Counted from the first letter of the stretch, positions 1-8,833 are shown. The stretch is 44,689 bases of DNA from Rickettsiales bacterium (GCA_019749855.1 JAIEPI010000115.1:1-44689); one strand, 5' to 3'. Numbers and translations: made by a program. The notes: generated by a model not told the origin, from the sequence alone.

Positions 1-9
1 TCGCGGTGA

Positions 10-462
10 AACCCAGCGAATGAGATTCCACATCGATCCTGCTTTGTCGTTGGTACCGGACGCCCGGGCACCGCCGGCACATGGTACGCCGTGCCTAATC
101 GCAACGTGCCCGACAGCCGCATCTCGGGTGCGGGCTTTACCATGATGAGCGTGCAAATTGGTGCGGAGAATGATACCCGTTGGTTTAGCGGCAATTACGC
201 GACCATTTTAGTGTTTGGTGGCAATAGCGGTAACCAGGAAACCTACATACCTGTTCTTACTGCAGAAGAAGCCTTTAATATCGACGAAAAAATGGATGAT
301 GGCAAACCCGGCATCGGCACCGTACGTGGCTTTAAGTTCAATCTGTGCGTCAATCCTGACTCCGCGAGCACCGCAGCGCAAAAGCAGGCAGCTACCTATG
401 ACCGAACGCTGGCAAGTCGCAATTGCTCGCTCATTTTCTCGCTGGCCGGTGACCCGGGCTGA
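10..462 (+). CDS. C-terminal remnant of a type IV pilin-like protein (5' end missing or frameshifted)
   Basis: The frame is open from base 10 to the stop at 460-462, but an in-frame stop lies at 7-9, so no N-terminal prepilin leader can be read here. The C-terminal part contains EEAFNIDEKMDDGKPGIG followed by a Cys and a late Asn-Cys-Ser. This matches the same region of the intact pilin at 614-1402 (EEAWKIDTKLDDGKPGTG, then Cys residues), so the two are tandem paralogues. The first internal Met is at base 91, but pilin-like sequence (GRPGTAGTWY) continues upstream of it, so 91 is probably not the real start. Either the gene begins before the window with a frameshift or it is a decayed copy. 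Confidence 0.55.
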   Translation, partial: NPANEIPHRSCFVVGTGRPGTAGTWYAVPNRNVPDSRISGAGFTMMSVQIGAENDTRWFSGNYATILVFGGNSGNQETYIPVLTAEEAFNIDEKMDDGKPGIGTVRGFKFNLCVNPDSASTAAQKQAATYDRTLASRNCSLIFSLAGDPG

Positions 463-613
463 CCCTTAAGCGTTGCATGTTGGCAATATCTTTTAAGGTC
501 ATCTCATGACATCTCAATGAGTGTAAAAGACAACATATTAATAATTGTTTTACCAATGAAGCCTAAGATGAACTTTAGGTAAGATGAATTTTAGGTATTT
601 GTGAGATTTCATA

Positions 614-1402
614 ATGAAAAATAAAGGCTTCAGTTTATTAGAACTCTCCATTGTTCTGGTTATCATTGGCTTGCTGGCCAGCGGGGTTATGGTAGGGCAA
701 AGTCTGGTGAAAGCGGCAGAGATAAGAAGTGTGATGGCAGACATGGATAAACTTCAGACTGCAATCTACACGTTTCGCGAAAAATACATGGCTATTCCGG
801 GCGATATGCGCAATGCAACTGCTTTCTGGGGATTTGCTGCAGGAACCACCGGCAATGATGCCGCCTGTCAGAACACGTATTCAACCAATGCGCGAACTTG
901 CAATGGCAATGGGGACGGGAGAATCGAACACAACGCCGTAAATTGGGGAGAACGCTTCCGTGCTTTACAGCATTTAGCCAATGCGGGTTTACTTGAAGGT
1001 TCATATACGGGACGGGATGGCTCTGCAACGCCTGGGGACCCACTTGATGCAAATTTCACTATTGCCGATGTTAATGTTCCAAGTTGCAAAAAAGCAGGCT
1101 GTCTCTTACGTTTAGAAAATAAGCCTACGACCGTCGGCGATGTTAACTGGTATGATTCTCCCTCATTCAACTACATTATTGCTGGAACCGCAAGTGCAGT
1201 TGCCAATACATTCAAGCCTGAAGAAGCCTGGAAAATTGACACCAAGCTGGATGATGGAAAGCCCGGGACTGGGATAGTGTTTGTCAATAAGCCAGGCGGA
1301 ACGTGGGCACCTTTGTGTGCCACCACGGATGTCAGTGCCACGGCAGCATACAACCTGACTCATACGAGCGAGGCCTGCGAAGTGATTTTAGCTCTAAGAT
1401 GA
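614..1402 (+). CDS. Type IV pilin-like / pseudopilin protein with prepilin N-terminal methylation motif
   Basis: The 262-residue product begins with a short basic leader and the prepilin peptidase/methylation motif GFSLLELSIVLVIIGLL (Gly at -1, Phe at +1, Glu at +5), followed by a hydrophobic helix to about residue 30. This is diagnostic of type IV pilins and type II secretion pseudopilins, which are cleaved by PilD-like peptidase and assembled at the inner membrane. The rest is a globular domain with Cys-rich stretches (CQNTYSTNARTCNGNGDG) and the DDGKPGTG segment shared with the broken copy just upstream. The exact role (pilus fibre, minor pilin or secretion) cannot be told from sequence, since no assembly genes are in the window. 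The start at 614 fits the leader length. Confidence 0.88.
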   Translation: MKNKGFSLLELSIVLVIIGLLASGVMVGQSLVKAAEIRSVMADMDKLQTAIYTFREKYMAIPGDMRNATAFWGFAAGTTGNDAACQNTYSTNARTCNGNGDGRIEHNAVNWGERFRALQHLANAGLLEGSYTGRDGSATPGDPLDANFTIADVNVPSCKKAGCLLRLENKPTTVGDVNWYDSPSFNYIIAGTASAVANTFKPEEAWKIDTKLDDGKPGTGIVFVNKPGGTWAPLCATTDVSATAAYNLTHTSEACEVILALR

Positions 1403-1524
1403 GTTGTCGTTATCAAACCTGCTTCGATTTTTTAAATCACAAGTTGATGCCGTCACTGGCAAAAATACCTATTGCCTCAATCGCCAAACTCTATCGCTTT
1501 TTCAAGGGCTCCCAGAAGAAGCAT

Positions 1525-2112
1525 TTACGAGCGACTTTTGACCAAAATTTTGTAATAAATGCTTCTGCCACCATTCGTATCGCATTTTGCCAGTGACTCA
1601 GCGTAAGTCACTGAAATGCTTGAGGCCTCGATTTTTTTGCCCGCACGGATTGAGCTAATTTCAGCTTCTGACAGCTCAACGTTAAATAATGATTTAGCCG
1701 CACTGCTCACTTCATTTTGTAGTAATTCTTTCATTTCATTCAGGCGAGGAATTAAGGCTGGCTCTACATCCAGCCTGCCTTTTCCCCACCACTCATTGCC
1801 ATTGCACAGCGTTGTCGTAAAATCCATTTGCCTCACCAGTTCTGTGGCATCTAAAACCGCATCCATAGTAGCGCTACCAGACGTAAATTTATCGGCTCTT
1901 GCATAGACCTTAATAAAGATATCCGCCTCAGGTTTCGCGTAAGTGAGATAAGGGCCAGGGCCACTGAGCTTGAAATGATTGGCTAACACATAATCATGCA
2001 CCTGCCCGACCGTGATCGCGGTGGACGAGCGCGCGAAGGCGTATGAATGTAAGCCCACGACTATCAAGGCAACCAGCCCAGCCCGTTTCAATCGTGCGAC
2101 ATGACTCAACAT
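1525..2112 (-). CDS. Secreted protein of unknown function
   Basis: The 195-residue product has a clear N-terminal signal peptide (basic MLSHVARLKRAG, hydrophobic core LVALIVVGLHSYAFA, likely cleavage after AFA). An AGGAG ribosome-binding site sits just upstream of ATG 2112. The mature part is about 165 residues with two Cys residues (FTTTLCNGNEWW and AKCDTNGG), which may form a disulphide in the periplasm. I do not recognise a family. It is convergent with the pilin gene and separated from it by about 120 bp, so it is a separate transcription unit. Confidence 0.7.
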   Translation of the reverse strand: MLSHVARLKRAGLVALIVVGLHSYAFARSSTAITVGQVHDYVLANHFKLSGPGPYLTYAKPEADIFIKVYARADKFTSGSATMDAVLDATELVRQMDFTTTLCNGNEWWGKGRLDVEPALIPRLNEMKELLQNEVSSAAKSLFNVELSEAEISSIRAGKKIEASSISVTYAESLAKCDTNGGRSIYYKILVKSRS

Positions 2113-2446
2113 GCGACATCTCCTGTTGAATTACGAAGTTTCTGCGGTCTTTAGCTGACATTGCGAAAATCATCAGCAGCAGCATACGAATTGCTTTGAG
2201 AAATTACACCTAGTTATAAAAGAACGGGTGGAGCTTCACAAGCCCCCGCCTGCTATGGAGGGTAAAACCTTATGGTGGATAATGCTCATGCAACCTTGGC
2301 GGCTTTTCAAAATAGTTGCAGATTATTGTATTATAATCATTTATTCTCAAAATTCGGCGTCAGTGAATAAATAACGTCATAAAAGCTTCTGCAAAATTAA
2401 AACATTAACATGCTATCATAATGTAGGATTATGAAGGGGTTCAACC
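2113..2446. other. Intergenic region between divergent genes
   Basis: This stretch of about 330 bp separates the leftward secreted-protein gene from the rightward GS-like gene and must hold both promoters. It is AT-rich towards the right, with TATAAT-like sequence around 2330 and a GAAGGGG ribosome-binding site at about 2431-2437 for the GS-like gene. No gene or repeat was recognised, apart from a short CAGCAGCAGCATA string near 2175 that recurs near 3893. Confidence 0.4.
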
Positions 2447-3874
2447 ATGCCCACCATATCAGGTAAAGCTGCAGAAGCTGCATTTAGGGCATTGCGTCAG
2501 GCAGCAATAGAGCGCATCCGTTTTTTTCAAGAGGCGTTGGCAGAGCGTGGTATTCTTGCGCGTGTTGGTGCAGAGCTGGAATTCTTTCCCCTTAACCAAA
2601 AGGGGGTGCCGCAAGATGATTTGCTGGATGCAAAGAAACTTACTGCCGCTTTACAGAGTGTGGCTACCATTGAAAGGGTGCATCAAGAAACCATTGCCAG
2701 CCGTGCACAATATGAATTAGTCACTGGTTTAAACCGACATAAAAGCGGCACAACTATCCATGACTCCAGTCCCCTTGCGGCAGCTGAAACCGTAGATGCT
2801 TTCAAACATGCGTTGCTTAGAAATGCTAAACGCCTAGGGCTAAGTGGTGTCGCTTTCAAAGCGCGAATGCAAGCAGGTACCGCATTACAAAATAGCGGAT
2901 TACATGTGAATTTAAGTCTGTGGGATGGTGCAGGACGAAGCAACCTATTTTATCAACATTTTAAGCCAACGACGGATTTAGAGCGACATGTCGTAGACTC
3001 CATGATTCAAACTCATGCTACTTCTGTCCCAGCTTATTTTCCTTTCGCCGATTCTTATGAGCGCATTGCCGCAAGCGCCAGGGGCACGATAACGAACCCT
3101 GATTTTGCTATGGCTATCAGTTCTGCTGTCCCTACGCGGGCAGGCTATATGGCCAATAAAGGCACGACGCTGGTCAATGCCTATAACGTGCTTAAATCGG
3201 CTATAAGGGGGGAACCAGAAATAGGTTCAATTGCAGGAAGGCACGGGGATTTACTTCATAAGCCGCTTGGGCTATTGGAAGGTCTCGCGTTTCCGGGGCG
3301 TCGCTCATCCATGATTGGTTGGGAAAAGCCTTCTCAATATAGGCTTGAAAGCAGATTGGCAGGTGCTGACGCAGACCCATATATTGCAATTGCGGCAGAT
3401 TTAGCCTCAGCTTATGAAGCTGTTACCCACCATGTCAGACCTTTTGTACATGGTATGATAATAAATTCTACAACCGAAAAGCTTATAAATGCTGGCGAGA
3501 AAAGTTGGGTGGTGACAAGACATCAAGGGCCATTTGATTCCTTGCCGCTCGCACTCAATAGTACGGTTGGGCATCAGGCTTTTGCAAGTAATGCAAGAAT
3601 GCGAGCATTGCTCGGTGAAGATTTGTTTCACGGCATTACCGCCACTACGAGGCCAATAGGTATTGACCTGGCCACAAAAGAAGCAGTTGAAGAATCAACA
3701 AATCATTTCCAAAGGATGGTGCGCGGGCATAGAGGAAATGACTATGACAAAACCACCATTACCGATGGTATACAAGAGGCATTTGATGCTACGCCGCGAT
3801 CTGTAGTAAATGAAAAGGGTAAGACTAAATGGACTGAGCGGATTGGAAGCAATCTTGGCAAAAGCAGATATTAA
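2447..3874 (+). CDS. Glutamine synthetase-fold ligase (GlnA-like catalytic domain)
   Basis: The 475-residue product carries glutamine synthetase catalytic-domain signatures: GAELEFFP near residue 42 (metal-binding Glu pair), NSGLHVNLSLWD near 150 (ATP/metal His motif, GxHxxxS) and RLESRLAGADADPYIAIAA near 305 (the R-ESR-GADANPY motif). Proteins of this fold ligate ammonia or amines to a gamma-carboxylate using ATP. The usual N-terminal beta-grasp domain of about 100 residues is missing: the catalytic motif begins almost at once. It is therefore more likely a GS-like gamma-glutamyl ligase than the housekeeping GlnA. It stands alone, so the substrate cannot be inferred from neighbours. Confidence 0.82.
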   Translation: MPTISGKAAEAAFRALRQAAIERIRFFQEALAERGILARVGAELEFFPLNQKGVPQDDLLDAKKLTAALQSVATIERVHQETIASRAQYELVTGLNRHKSGTTIHDSSPLAAAETVDAFKHALLRNAKRLGLSGVAFKARMQAGTALQNSGLHVNLSLWDGAGRSNLFYQHFKPTTDLERHVVDSMIQTHATSVPAYFPFADSYERIAASARGTITNPDFAMAISSAVPTRAGYMANKGTTLVNAYNVLKSAIRGEPEIGSIAGRHGDLLHKPLGLLEGLAFPGRRSSMIGWEKPSQYRLESRLAGADADPYIAIAADLASAYEAVTHHVRPFVHGMIINSTTEKLINAGEKSWVVTRHQGPFDSLPLALNSTVGHQAFASNARMRALLGEDLFHGITATTRPIGIDLATKEAVEESTNHFQRMVRGHRGNDYDKTTITDGIQEAFDATPRSVVNEKGKTKWTERIGSNLGKSRY

Positions 3875-3954
3875 TATTTTTACACGGCGGAATCAGCAGC
3901 AGCAGCATATGAAATTTTAGCATCAACACCAACGTTGGCGCTAGCGTACAACAC

Positions 3955-3995
3955 GAGCGCAAAGAAACCTCGAAGCGAATTTGGGGTTTATTGAA
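3955..3995. repeat. Dispersed repeat R1, partial copy
   Basis: The bases around 3959-3993 (AAACCTCGAAGCGAATTT, then GGGGTTTATTGAAC) match the right end of the fuller copy at 7767-7863 with a few mismatches. It lies in the gap after the GS-like gene. The function is unknown. Confidence 0.5.
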
Positions 3996-4100
3996 CGACG
4001 GGCACAAAGCGTTAAGCCACAATATACCGGGCCTTGTTTGCTTTATGTGGGCCAATCCATTGAAGGGCTTTCCGATATAGGTGAGCATACTGTAATCCGC

Positions 4101-4724
4101 TTATGCCAAGGCAAATCGTTGCAACGACGATAACTCCAACGTATCTCCAACTTTCTTCTGCAACTGTGGAATCACTTCTTTCTCAAACCAGAGATTTTTC
4201 TTAAGCCATATATTATTGCGCGGGCTGGGGTGCGGCAGAACCAGCATTTGCGGCCAGTATTCCTTCCATGCGCGCACGGTTTCGGTGAGATTTTCTTTTC
4301 GCCTCTCACCCAAATGCCAATCCAAAGCGTATTGCCCAAGGATCAGAGTTAGTTCGATATTCGGCAATTGCGCGAGGAGTTTGTTACGCCATGCCGGCGC
4401 ACATTCCGGACGGGGCGGAAGGTCGCCTGATTTCCCCGTACCGGGATAGCAAAAACCCATTGGCAGAATGGCAATCTTCTCCGCGTCATAAAATATTTCT
4501 CTGCTCACGCCCACCCATGCACGCAGCCTATCGCCGCTCGGGTCATTAAACGGAATGCCGGTCTCATGAACGCGCACCCCAGGTGCTTGTCCTGCAATTA
4601 AAATTTTTGCCTTGGGATTGAATTGGAACACCGGTCGTGGCCCAAGCGGTAGGTGCTCCGCGCAGATGGTGCAAGCGTTGATTTCGCTCATGAGTCGTGA
4701 TGTGGTGGCACGTTGTTTTTTCAT
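4101..4724 (-). CDS. Uracil-DNA glycosylase family protein
   Basis: The 207-residue product fits the uracil-DNA glycosylase superfamily (UDG/TDG fold). It opens with INACTICAEHLPLGPRP. Next come ILIAGQAPGVRVHETGIPF (the GxAPG active-site loop) and SGDRLRAWVGV. Later are LILGQYALDWHLG and the C-terminal LPHPSPRN, which matches the family's HPS/HPSP DNA-minor-groove loop. Members excise damaged bases or are uncharacterised relatives. The N-terminal Cys pair is not followed by the full four-Cys set of family 4 enzymes, so this is probably the uncharacterised small-UDG branch. ATG 4724 is preceded by a GGAGA site. Its own promoter must lie in the short gap before the YHS gene. Confidence 0.85.
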   Translation of the reverse strand: MKKQRATTSRLMSEINACTICAEHLPLGPRPVFQFNPKAKILIAGQAPGVRVHETGIPFNDPSGDRLRAWVGVSREIFYDAEKIAILPMGFCYPGTGKSGDLPPRPECAPAWRNKLLAQLPNIELTLILGQYALDWHLGERRKENLTETVRAWKEYWPQMLVLPHPSPRNNIWLKKNLWFEKEVIPQLQKKVGDTLELSSLQRFALA

Positions 4725-4757
4725 AAAAGGCGTATCTCCAGACTACTTTGTGTGAGG

Positions 4758-4783
4758 AACAGGCGCTTATCATAGCGCCTGTT
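4758..4783 (-). terminator. Stem-loop between YHS and UDG genes
   Basis: A perfect 10-bp inverted repeat (AACAGGCGCT and AGCGCCTGTT) with a 6-base loop lies just after the YHS gene stop. It has no clear U-tract on either strand, so termination would be weak or Rho-assisted. Confidence 0.45.
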
Positions 4784-4795
4784 TCCCAGCAAAGA

Positions 4796-5251
4796 TTAAA
4801 GTTCTGAAGGCGCTTTATTGTGGATTTGCGTCCAGTTGGCGTCAGCTTTTTTGATGTTACCCGGAATATCTTTTACCCAGATATTAGACACTTCGCGGCT
4901 TAAATTCAAATAGAGCTTGCCATCCACGATTTTCCATACAGTAGGATCGGAGATGAACTTTTTATTTTCGACAACACCGTAAGCACACCAGCCATTATAT
5001 TGTGGCAGGTATTTTTCCGGGTTGGCTTCAAAGGTTTTTTTATGCTCATCGCTGGCGAATAGATAGTTGACACCATCATTAACGACCACATGGTCGCCGT
5101 TGCCTTTAACGGGCTTGCCGTCGGTGAAATAACCGACAACATCGTAGCCTTGAACGCCTACGGTGCTATGCTCCACTTCAGCGGCGAATGCCATCGAAGG
5201 GAGTAAGACGAGAGCCGCAATGGCCCCAATCAGCTTTGTTTTTATGCTCAT
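4796..5251 (-). CDS. Secreted YHS domain-containing protein
   Basis: The 151-residue product has a signal peptide (MSIKTKLIGAIAALVLLPSMAFA, cleavage after AFA). A YHS-type domain follows: VQGYDVVGYFTDGKPVKGN, then YLFASDEHKKTFEANPEKYLPQYNGWCAYGV. YHS domains are small and often metal-associated, and occur with copper or heavy-metal handling proteins; soluble periplasmic versions like this one are common and poorly characterised. A strong AGGAG site precedes ATG 5251. There are no metal-transport neighbours to specify its role. Confidence 0.88.
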   Translation of the reverse strand: MSIKTKLIGAIAALVLLPSMAFAAEVEHSTVGVQGYDVVGYFTDGKPVKGNGDHVVVNDGVNYLFASDEHKKTFEANPEKYLPQYNGWCAYGVVENKKFISDPTVWKIVDGKLYLNLSREVSNIWVKDIPGNIKKADANWTQIHNKAPSEL

Positions 5252-5637
5252 AAGATTCTCCTGTAAGTGTTTAATTTTATTGAAGATGTTAACAACACGA
5301 AGCTACGCATCGCCCGGTTTCTCCTTTCACCGCTTACGGGCACATGGCGTGCCGATAATTCCAAAATTTGCCTCTCAATTACTTCCATTAGGCTTTGGTG
5401 CGGCGGGCAATATGACGCCTGCGCGGAATGGTTACTGTTAAACCGCATCAATATTCCATATGTATTTGATCGCTTCAGAAAATTCGCACAGCAGCATACC
5501 TGCCTACCGGGCGCTTGCTGCGTTGCAAACGCTAAATTCGCAAGGCTTATTCAAGCTTTTTGTCGAACCGGATTTGGGAGTTGGTTGAGAGTCAAAAAGT
5601 GTTAGGCAAAATAATAGTTAATAGCATGCAGCCTCAC
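5252..5637. other. Intergenic region with a dispersed repeat
   Basis: No credible gene lies in this 386-bp gap. It must contain the YHS promoter near its left end. The right half holds dispersed repeat R2 (see 5511-5571) next to a CAGCAGCATA string. ORFs through here have no recognisable composition. Confidence 0.4.
5511..5571. repeat. Dispersed repeat R2, copy 1
   Basis: The string GCGCTTGCTGCGTTGCAAAC plus GCTAAATTCGCA recurs exactly in the copy at 18361-18460. Both continue with a degenerate GCTTATTGTCGAACC segment. The repeat is non-coding. Confidence 0.6.
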
Positions 5638-6300
5638 TTAACTCAGCCCTCTATCATCCCGGCCCCATAGGCTGTAAGGAATTTTGGCTAATTGCTGGTT
5701 GGAATACTTTTCAATTCCTGTAATATTTTTTCCTATCCAATCCGGAAGGTTATCAGGAATTTTATCAGTCTCAATTTCAGCAGTCACCAATCCAGTATTT
5801 TTTCCCTGAAATACATCAACTTCCCACTTTTTTCCTTCAATATCTAGCACATGACGAATCTTTGCCAAAGAATGCGGACAATGCGTAATAAGTTTCAAGG
5901 CGCTATCTTTGGAAATAGGAAATTCAAGTTCACGGCGGCTGGCAATATTCTCTGTTTTGGCTTTGATTGTTAGAACGTAGTGGCCATCACTGTTACGAAT
6001 ACGCGCTTCAGTTCCCTCATCAATAATAATTTCTCCGTGTTCATTGGTAATTTTTCGTAAGTTATCTACGCCGAAAGCTTCCAAAACATCCTGTGGAATT
6101 GGCAGTATCGTTTCTTGACCTGAAAAATTTACTGTAATGGCTGCTGACGCACCGTTAATTTTTAAATTCAGCGGCGCAATCTCATCATCTGTTTTTGGGA
6201 AGTAATGTTGAGTGATATTTTTTACAGCTGAAGGAGCAATTGCTTTCCAGTCATCATTTTTTACTAAGAATTTATATTCCGTCTCTAAATCACCGCTCAT
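5638..6300 (-). CDS. CYTH-domain protein (triphosphate tunnel metalloenzyme family)
   Basis: The 220-residue product starts with the CYTH signature ETEYKFLV (ExExK) near residue 6. Alternating charged strands typical of the triphosphate tunnel follow: ARIRNSDGHYVLTIKAK, RRELEFPI, KIRHVLDIEGKKWEVDVF and LVTAEIET. CYTH enzymes hydrolyse triphosphate or bind polyphosphorylated nucleotides with divalent metal. There is no CHAD domain. An insertion of about 70 residues separates the ExExK strand from the first Arg strand, longer than usual. The start codon overlaps the stop of the upstream PfkB kinase by one base, so the two are translationally coupled and probably act on related phosphorylated substrates (inference). 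Confidence 0.8.
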   Translation of the reverse strand: MSGDLETEYKFLVKNDDWKAIAPSAVKNITQHYFPKTDDEIAPLNLKINGASAAITVNFSGQETILPIPQDVLEAFGVDNLRKITNEHGEIIIDEGTEARIRNSDGHYVLTIKAKTENIASRRELEFPISKDSALKLITHCPHSLAKIRHVLDIEGKKWEVDVFQGKNTGLVTAEIETDKIPDNLPDWIGKNITGIEKYSNQQLAKIPYSLWGRDDRGLS

Positions 6301-7658
6301 TAAGACACCTCTCTTAATGAAGTTACCTTGTTTAGATTTGCCAAAAGAGCTTTTTGTGCAGGATTATTTTGGCTTAGATATGCAGGAAGCCCCGCCGAGC
6401 CATTTTCGGCACTAATAGTTTGAAGACGAGCCTCGTCGCGTCCGATGACTTCTCCTGCAGCAGCGAACCCAAGCTGTGCTTTTTGCGCTTCCGGCAGGCC
6501 TACTACTTGCCCTAACAAATAGCCGCCAGCAAAGGCATCACCGCCGCCAACGGTGTTGACTATTCCGTGTGGTGGTCTTGGCGGCACATATTGTTCTGAA
6601 ATGCCTTGATTGCTAACGACACGCACGCCGTGTTTTCCATTTGTCACTACAAATGTCACGGGTGGAATTTTATCTTTGCAGTAGGTTGTATGCGCATACG
6701 TAAAAGCGGCATCGTTTGCTGCAAACTTATCTGCCATATAAGCTGGATCAGCTTGCTTGGCTTTTTCCAATGCCTCGCCTTCTAAACCATTCCATTTGGC
6801 CTCGTGCGGCTTACGCCACTCGGTATCCATACGCATTAGTCGTCTGAATTCACCCGTGTTAGCGGAAATAATGACGGGTGCCACCTTGCTGGCTCGTTCT
6901 AATGCTGATTTCAGGTCGTCTGATTCAGCAATAGGTTGTGCGCCTGCAGTTAGAACAATTGTCGGACGTTTGCTTGGCTCTTCACCTGCCGCTTCTACTT
7001 TTTTAAGCAAAACATCAAGAAAGTCATTATATTTGCCTGAATATTTCATATACCCGCCAAGCATTACCATTTTAGTTTGGCTTAAATCCATTTCTTTGAG
7101 TTGCTCCAGTGCGCCGTCTAATGTCCTGTCACACGAATCTTGAAAACTAGGGGATGCAACGATAATACGATCTCCGTCCACAGGAATAATGTGCGCCGTC
7201 ATGGTGCGGCCTGCGGGCGTGGCATGAGCAATGAGTCCTTCCAGAGATTTCTGGAAAACGTGGCCAGCTTCGTCATCGCCGACAGCCGTTAGGAATGTGC
7301 CGCTGCCGATCAAGGCCTTATTATTGGTTTTTGCGTTTGCCATAAGATAAAAGCTATTCGCCAACGCGCCGCCTGCTTCAATCGTTCGTGGTTTGCCAAG
7401 AATCTGGTTACGAATTGACTCTGCCTTCTCGCGTTCAGTATCGCCGGTTGCAGTCAAATGATTGTCACCTGCAAATGCGAGCAGTTTTGCGTCAAATTCT
7501 TCTGCGCTTACCAGAATATTCTCACCTTTGCGTGGAGGGTTTTCGGGCTTCAAAGAACGCAAAAAACTGTCACGCAGGCTCGCGTTTGCATTCTTCTCAT
7601 CGTAAATATAGTCCGTGACTGCGGTTTCAATACCGATAACAGCGGGTGAATGTGTCAT
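6300..7658 (-). CDS. PfkB family carbohydrate/nucleoside kinase
   Basis: The product is a ribokinase/PfkB-fold kinase with GGALANSFYLMA near residue 100 (substrate region), NTGEFRRLM in the middle, and NTVGGGDAFAGGYLLGQ near the C terminus, which is the PfkB signature 2 with the catalytic Asp and anion hole. The layout resembles adenosine kinase and other single-domain sugar kinases. At 452 residues it is longer than typical (300-350), with an extended N-terminal lid section. I chose ATG 7658 because an AGGAAAG site lies just upstream; an in-frame ATG at 7724 would add 22 residues that lack such a site. It forms a two-gene operon with the CYTH gene. Confidence 0.85.
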   Translation of the reverse strand: MTHSPAVIGIETAVTDYIYDEKNANASLRDSFLRSLKPENPPRKGENILVSAEEFDAKLLAFAGDNHLTATGDTEREKAESIRNQILGKPRTIEAGGALANSFYLMANAKTNNKALIGSGTFLTAVGDDEAGHVFQKSLEGLIAHATPAGRTMTAHIIPVDGDRIIVASPSFQDSCDRTLDGALEQLKEMDLSQTKMVMLGGYMKYSGKYNDFLDVLLKKVEAAGEEPSKRPTIVLTAGAQPIAESDDLKSALERASKVAPVIISANTGEFRRLMRMDTEWRKPHEAKWNGLEGEALEKAKQADPAYMADKFAANDAAFTYAHTTYCKDKIPPVTFVVTNGKHGVRVVSNQGISEQYVPPRPPHGIVNTVGGGDAFAGGYLLGQVVGLPEAQKAQLGFAAAGEVIGRDEARLQTISAENGSAGLPAYLSQNNPAQKALLANLNKVTSLREVS

Positions 7659-7766
7659 TTTGCTTTCCTGTATAAAAATCTTCGGAACTAAATGCTTCAA
7701 TTTAGGATAAGGCAGATAAAACAAGCTACTCTATTGTATTTATTAAGCTTTCAATATCAACCCCAA

Positions 7767-7863
7767 AAATGGGTATCAATCGCTCACCGAAAGTTAGAAC
7801 CAGAGCCAACTCAGGCTCCCACGCGGAAAAACTTCGAAGCGGATTTTGGAGTTTATTGAACAT
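7767..7863. repeat. Dispersed repeat R1, fullest copy
   Basis: About 95 bp between the kinase promoter and the hydrolase gene. Its left half (TTAGAACCAGAGCCAACTCA followed by GGCTCCCACGC) recurs at 9219-9246 with few changes. Its right half (AACTTCGAAGCGGATTTTGG and GTTTATTGAAC) recurs at 3959-3993. No transposase or terminal inverted repeats are visible. Confidence 0.55.
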
Positions 7864-7878
7864 CAAAATTCCATAGAA

Positions 7879-8637
7879 TTATTTAGAAGAAATGATCTTT
7901 TGTTCTGTACTAAAGGCAATCAAAGTATTCGTTAAAAATGCAAGATCAAAATCTACATGCCCTTTTTCGGGTAGATAAATGGAGCGTTTTGGCGCGTTTG
8001 CTTTTTCAAAAAGCATTTTACCCAAACGAATAGGCACAATGGTATCTTTCTCGCCGTGAAAAAGCAGTAATGGGACATGCACTTTAGAAATCTTACTCAA
8101 AGAATCAAAATGGTCCTTAAGCAGCCAATGCGTCGGTATCCATGGATATTTATCTGCAGCAACTGCATCCACAGACGTGTAGGGCGATTGCAACACTAAT
8201 GCAGCTGTAGGAAATTCTGTTGCCATTTGAACGGCGACGCCGGTACCTATGGATTCACCATAAATGATAATATCATGCGGTTTCAGTGCGGTTTTTGTAG
8301 ATGCATACTCCATCGTCGCGCGTGCATCCTGATAAAACCCCTCTTCCGAAGGACGACCTTCACTACTGCCATAACCCCGATAGCTAAGTGCTAAAATTCC
8401 GAATCCCGCATCCGAAAGCAATTTATAATAATGCGCACGTCCGCCCAGATGACCGCCATTGCCATGAAAATAAACTATGGTTGGGTAACCGGCGCGCGCT
8501 TTACGATGCCACACCTGTACATGCGTGCCGTCTGCGCTCTGTAAGTGCAGATCTTCAAAATCTTGCAATCCGTAGATAGTCGGCGCCTGAATGTTAGTCT
8601 GCGGTCTGTAGAGAAGATGACGTTGAGCCGCCCACAT
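7879..8637 (-). CDS. Alpha/beta hydrolase (YfhR/ABHD13-like), N-terminal anchor shortened
   Basis: The 252-residue product is an alpha/beta hydrolase: HGNGG oxyanion loop, YRGYGSSEG, nucleophile elbow GESIGTG (Ser), FHGEKDTIVP (acid Asp) and GHVDFD (His) in the standard order. The YRP start and these motifs match the YfhR/ABHD13-type membrane-associated hydrolases of unknown substrate. Those usually have an N-terminal transmembrane helix; here only LLLMWAAQRHLLYRP remains in frame before a stop about 80 bp upstream, so the 5' end may be cut by a rearrangement that also made the decayed region to the right. The annotated ATG has no strong ribosome-binding site. Confidence 0.8.
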   Translation of the reverse strand: MWAAQRHLLYRPQTNIQAPTIYGLQDFEDLHLQSADGTHVQVWHRKARAGYPTIVYFHGNGGHLGGRAHYYKLLSDAGFGILALSYRGYGSSEGRPSEEGFYQDARATMEYASTKTALKPHDIIIYGESIGTGVAVQMATEFPTAALVLQSPYTSVDAVAADKYPWIPTHWLLKDHFDSLSKISKVHVPLLLFHGEKDTIVPIRLGKMLFEKANAPKRSIYLPEKGHVDFDLAFLTNTLIAFSTEQKIISSK

Positions 8638-8833
8638 GAGTAGAAGTGGGGAAGGTGCCCCGGTTGAATATCTTAATATAAAAGTGGCAGAACTGTTTTA
8701 TGAGGCAACCGGAGCATTACGGAAATTAAATCGTGACATTTACACACAGCACCCTTTCGAAACACAAGCGCGTTATTTGGCAAATTCTGTGTGTAGCAAT
8801 ATTGGCGAACGCCTGAAAAGCCGGGAGCTCTAG
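8636..8833 (+). CDS. Small ORF, possible gene fragment
   Basis: A 65-residue ORF starting opposite the hydrolase start codon. Its sequence (EYLNIKVAELFYEATGALRK, then YTQHPFETQARYL) has plausible amphipathic helices. I recognise no family and see no convincing ribosome-binding site. It may be a gene fragment left at the same junction that shortened the hydrolase. Confidence 0.2.
   Translation: MSRSGEGAPVEYLNIKVAELFYEATGALRKLNRDIYTQHPFETQARYLANSVCSNIGERLKSREL

Noticed and set aside
2683..2943. Leftward ORF inside the GS-like gene, and the many similar frames opposite long genes
   Set aside because: They are shadows of real genes: no ribosome-binding sites and no protein-family features.
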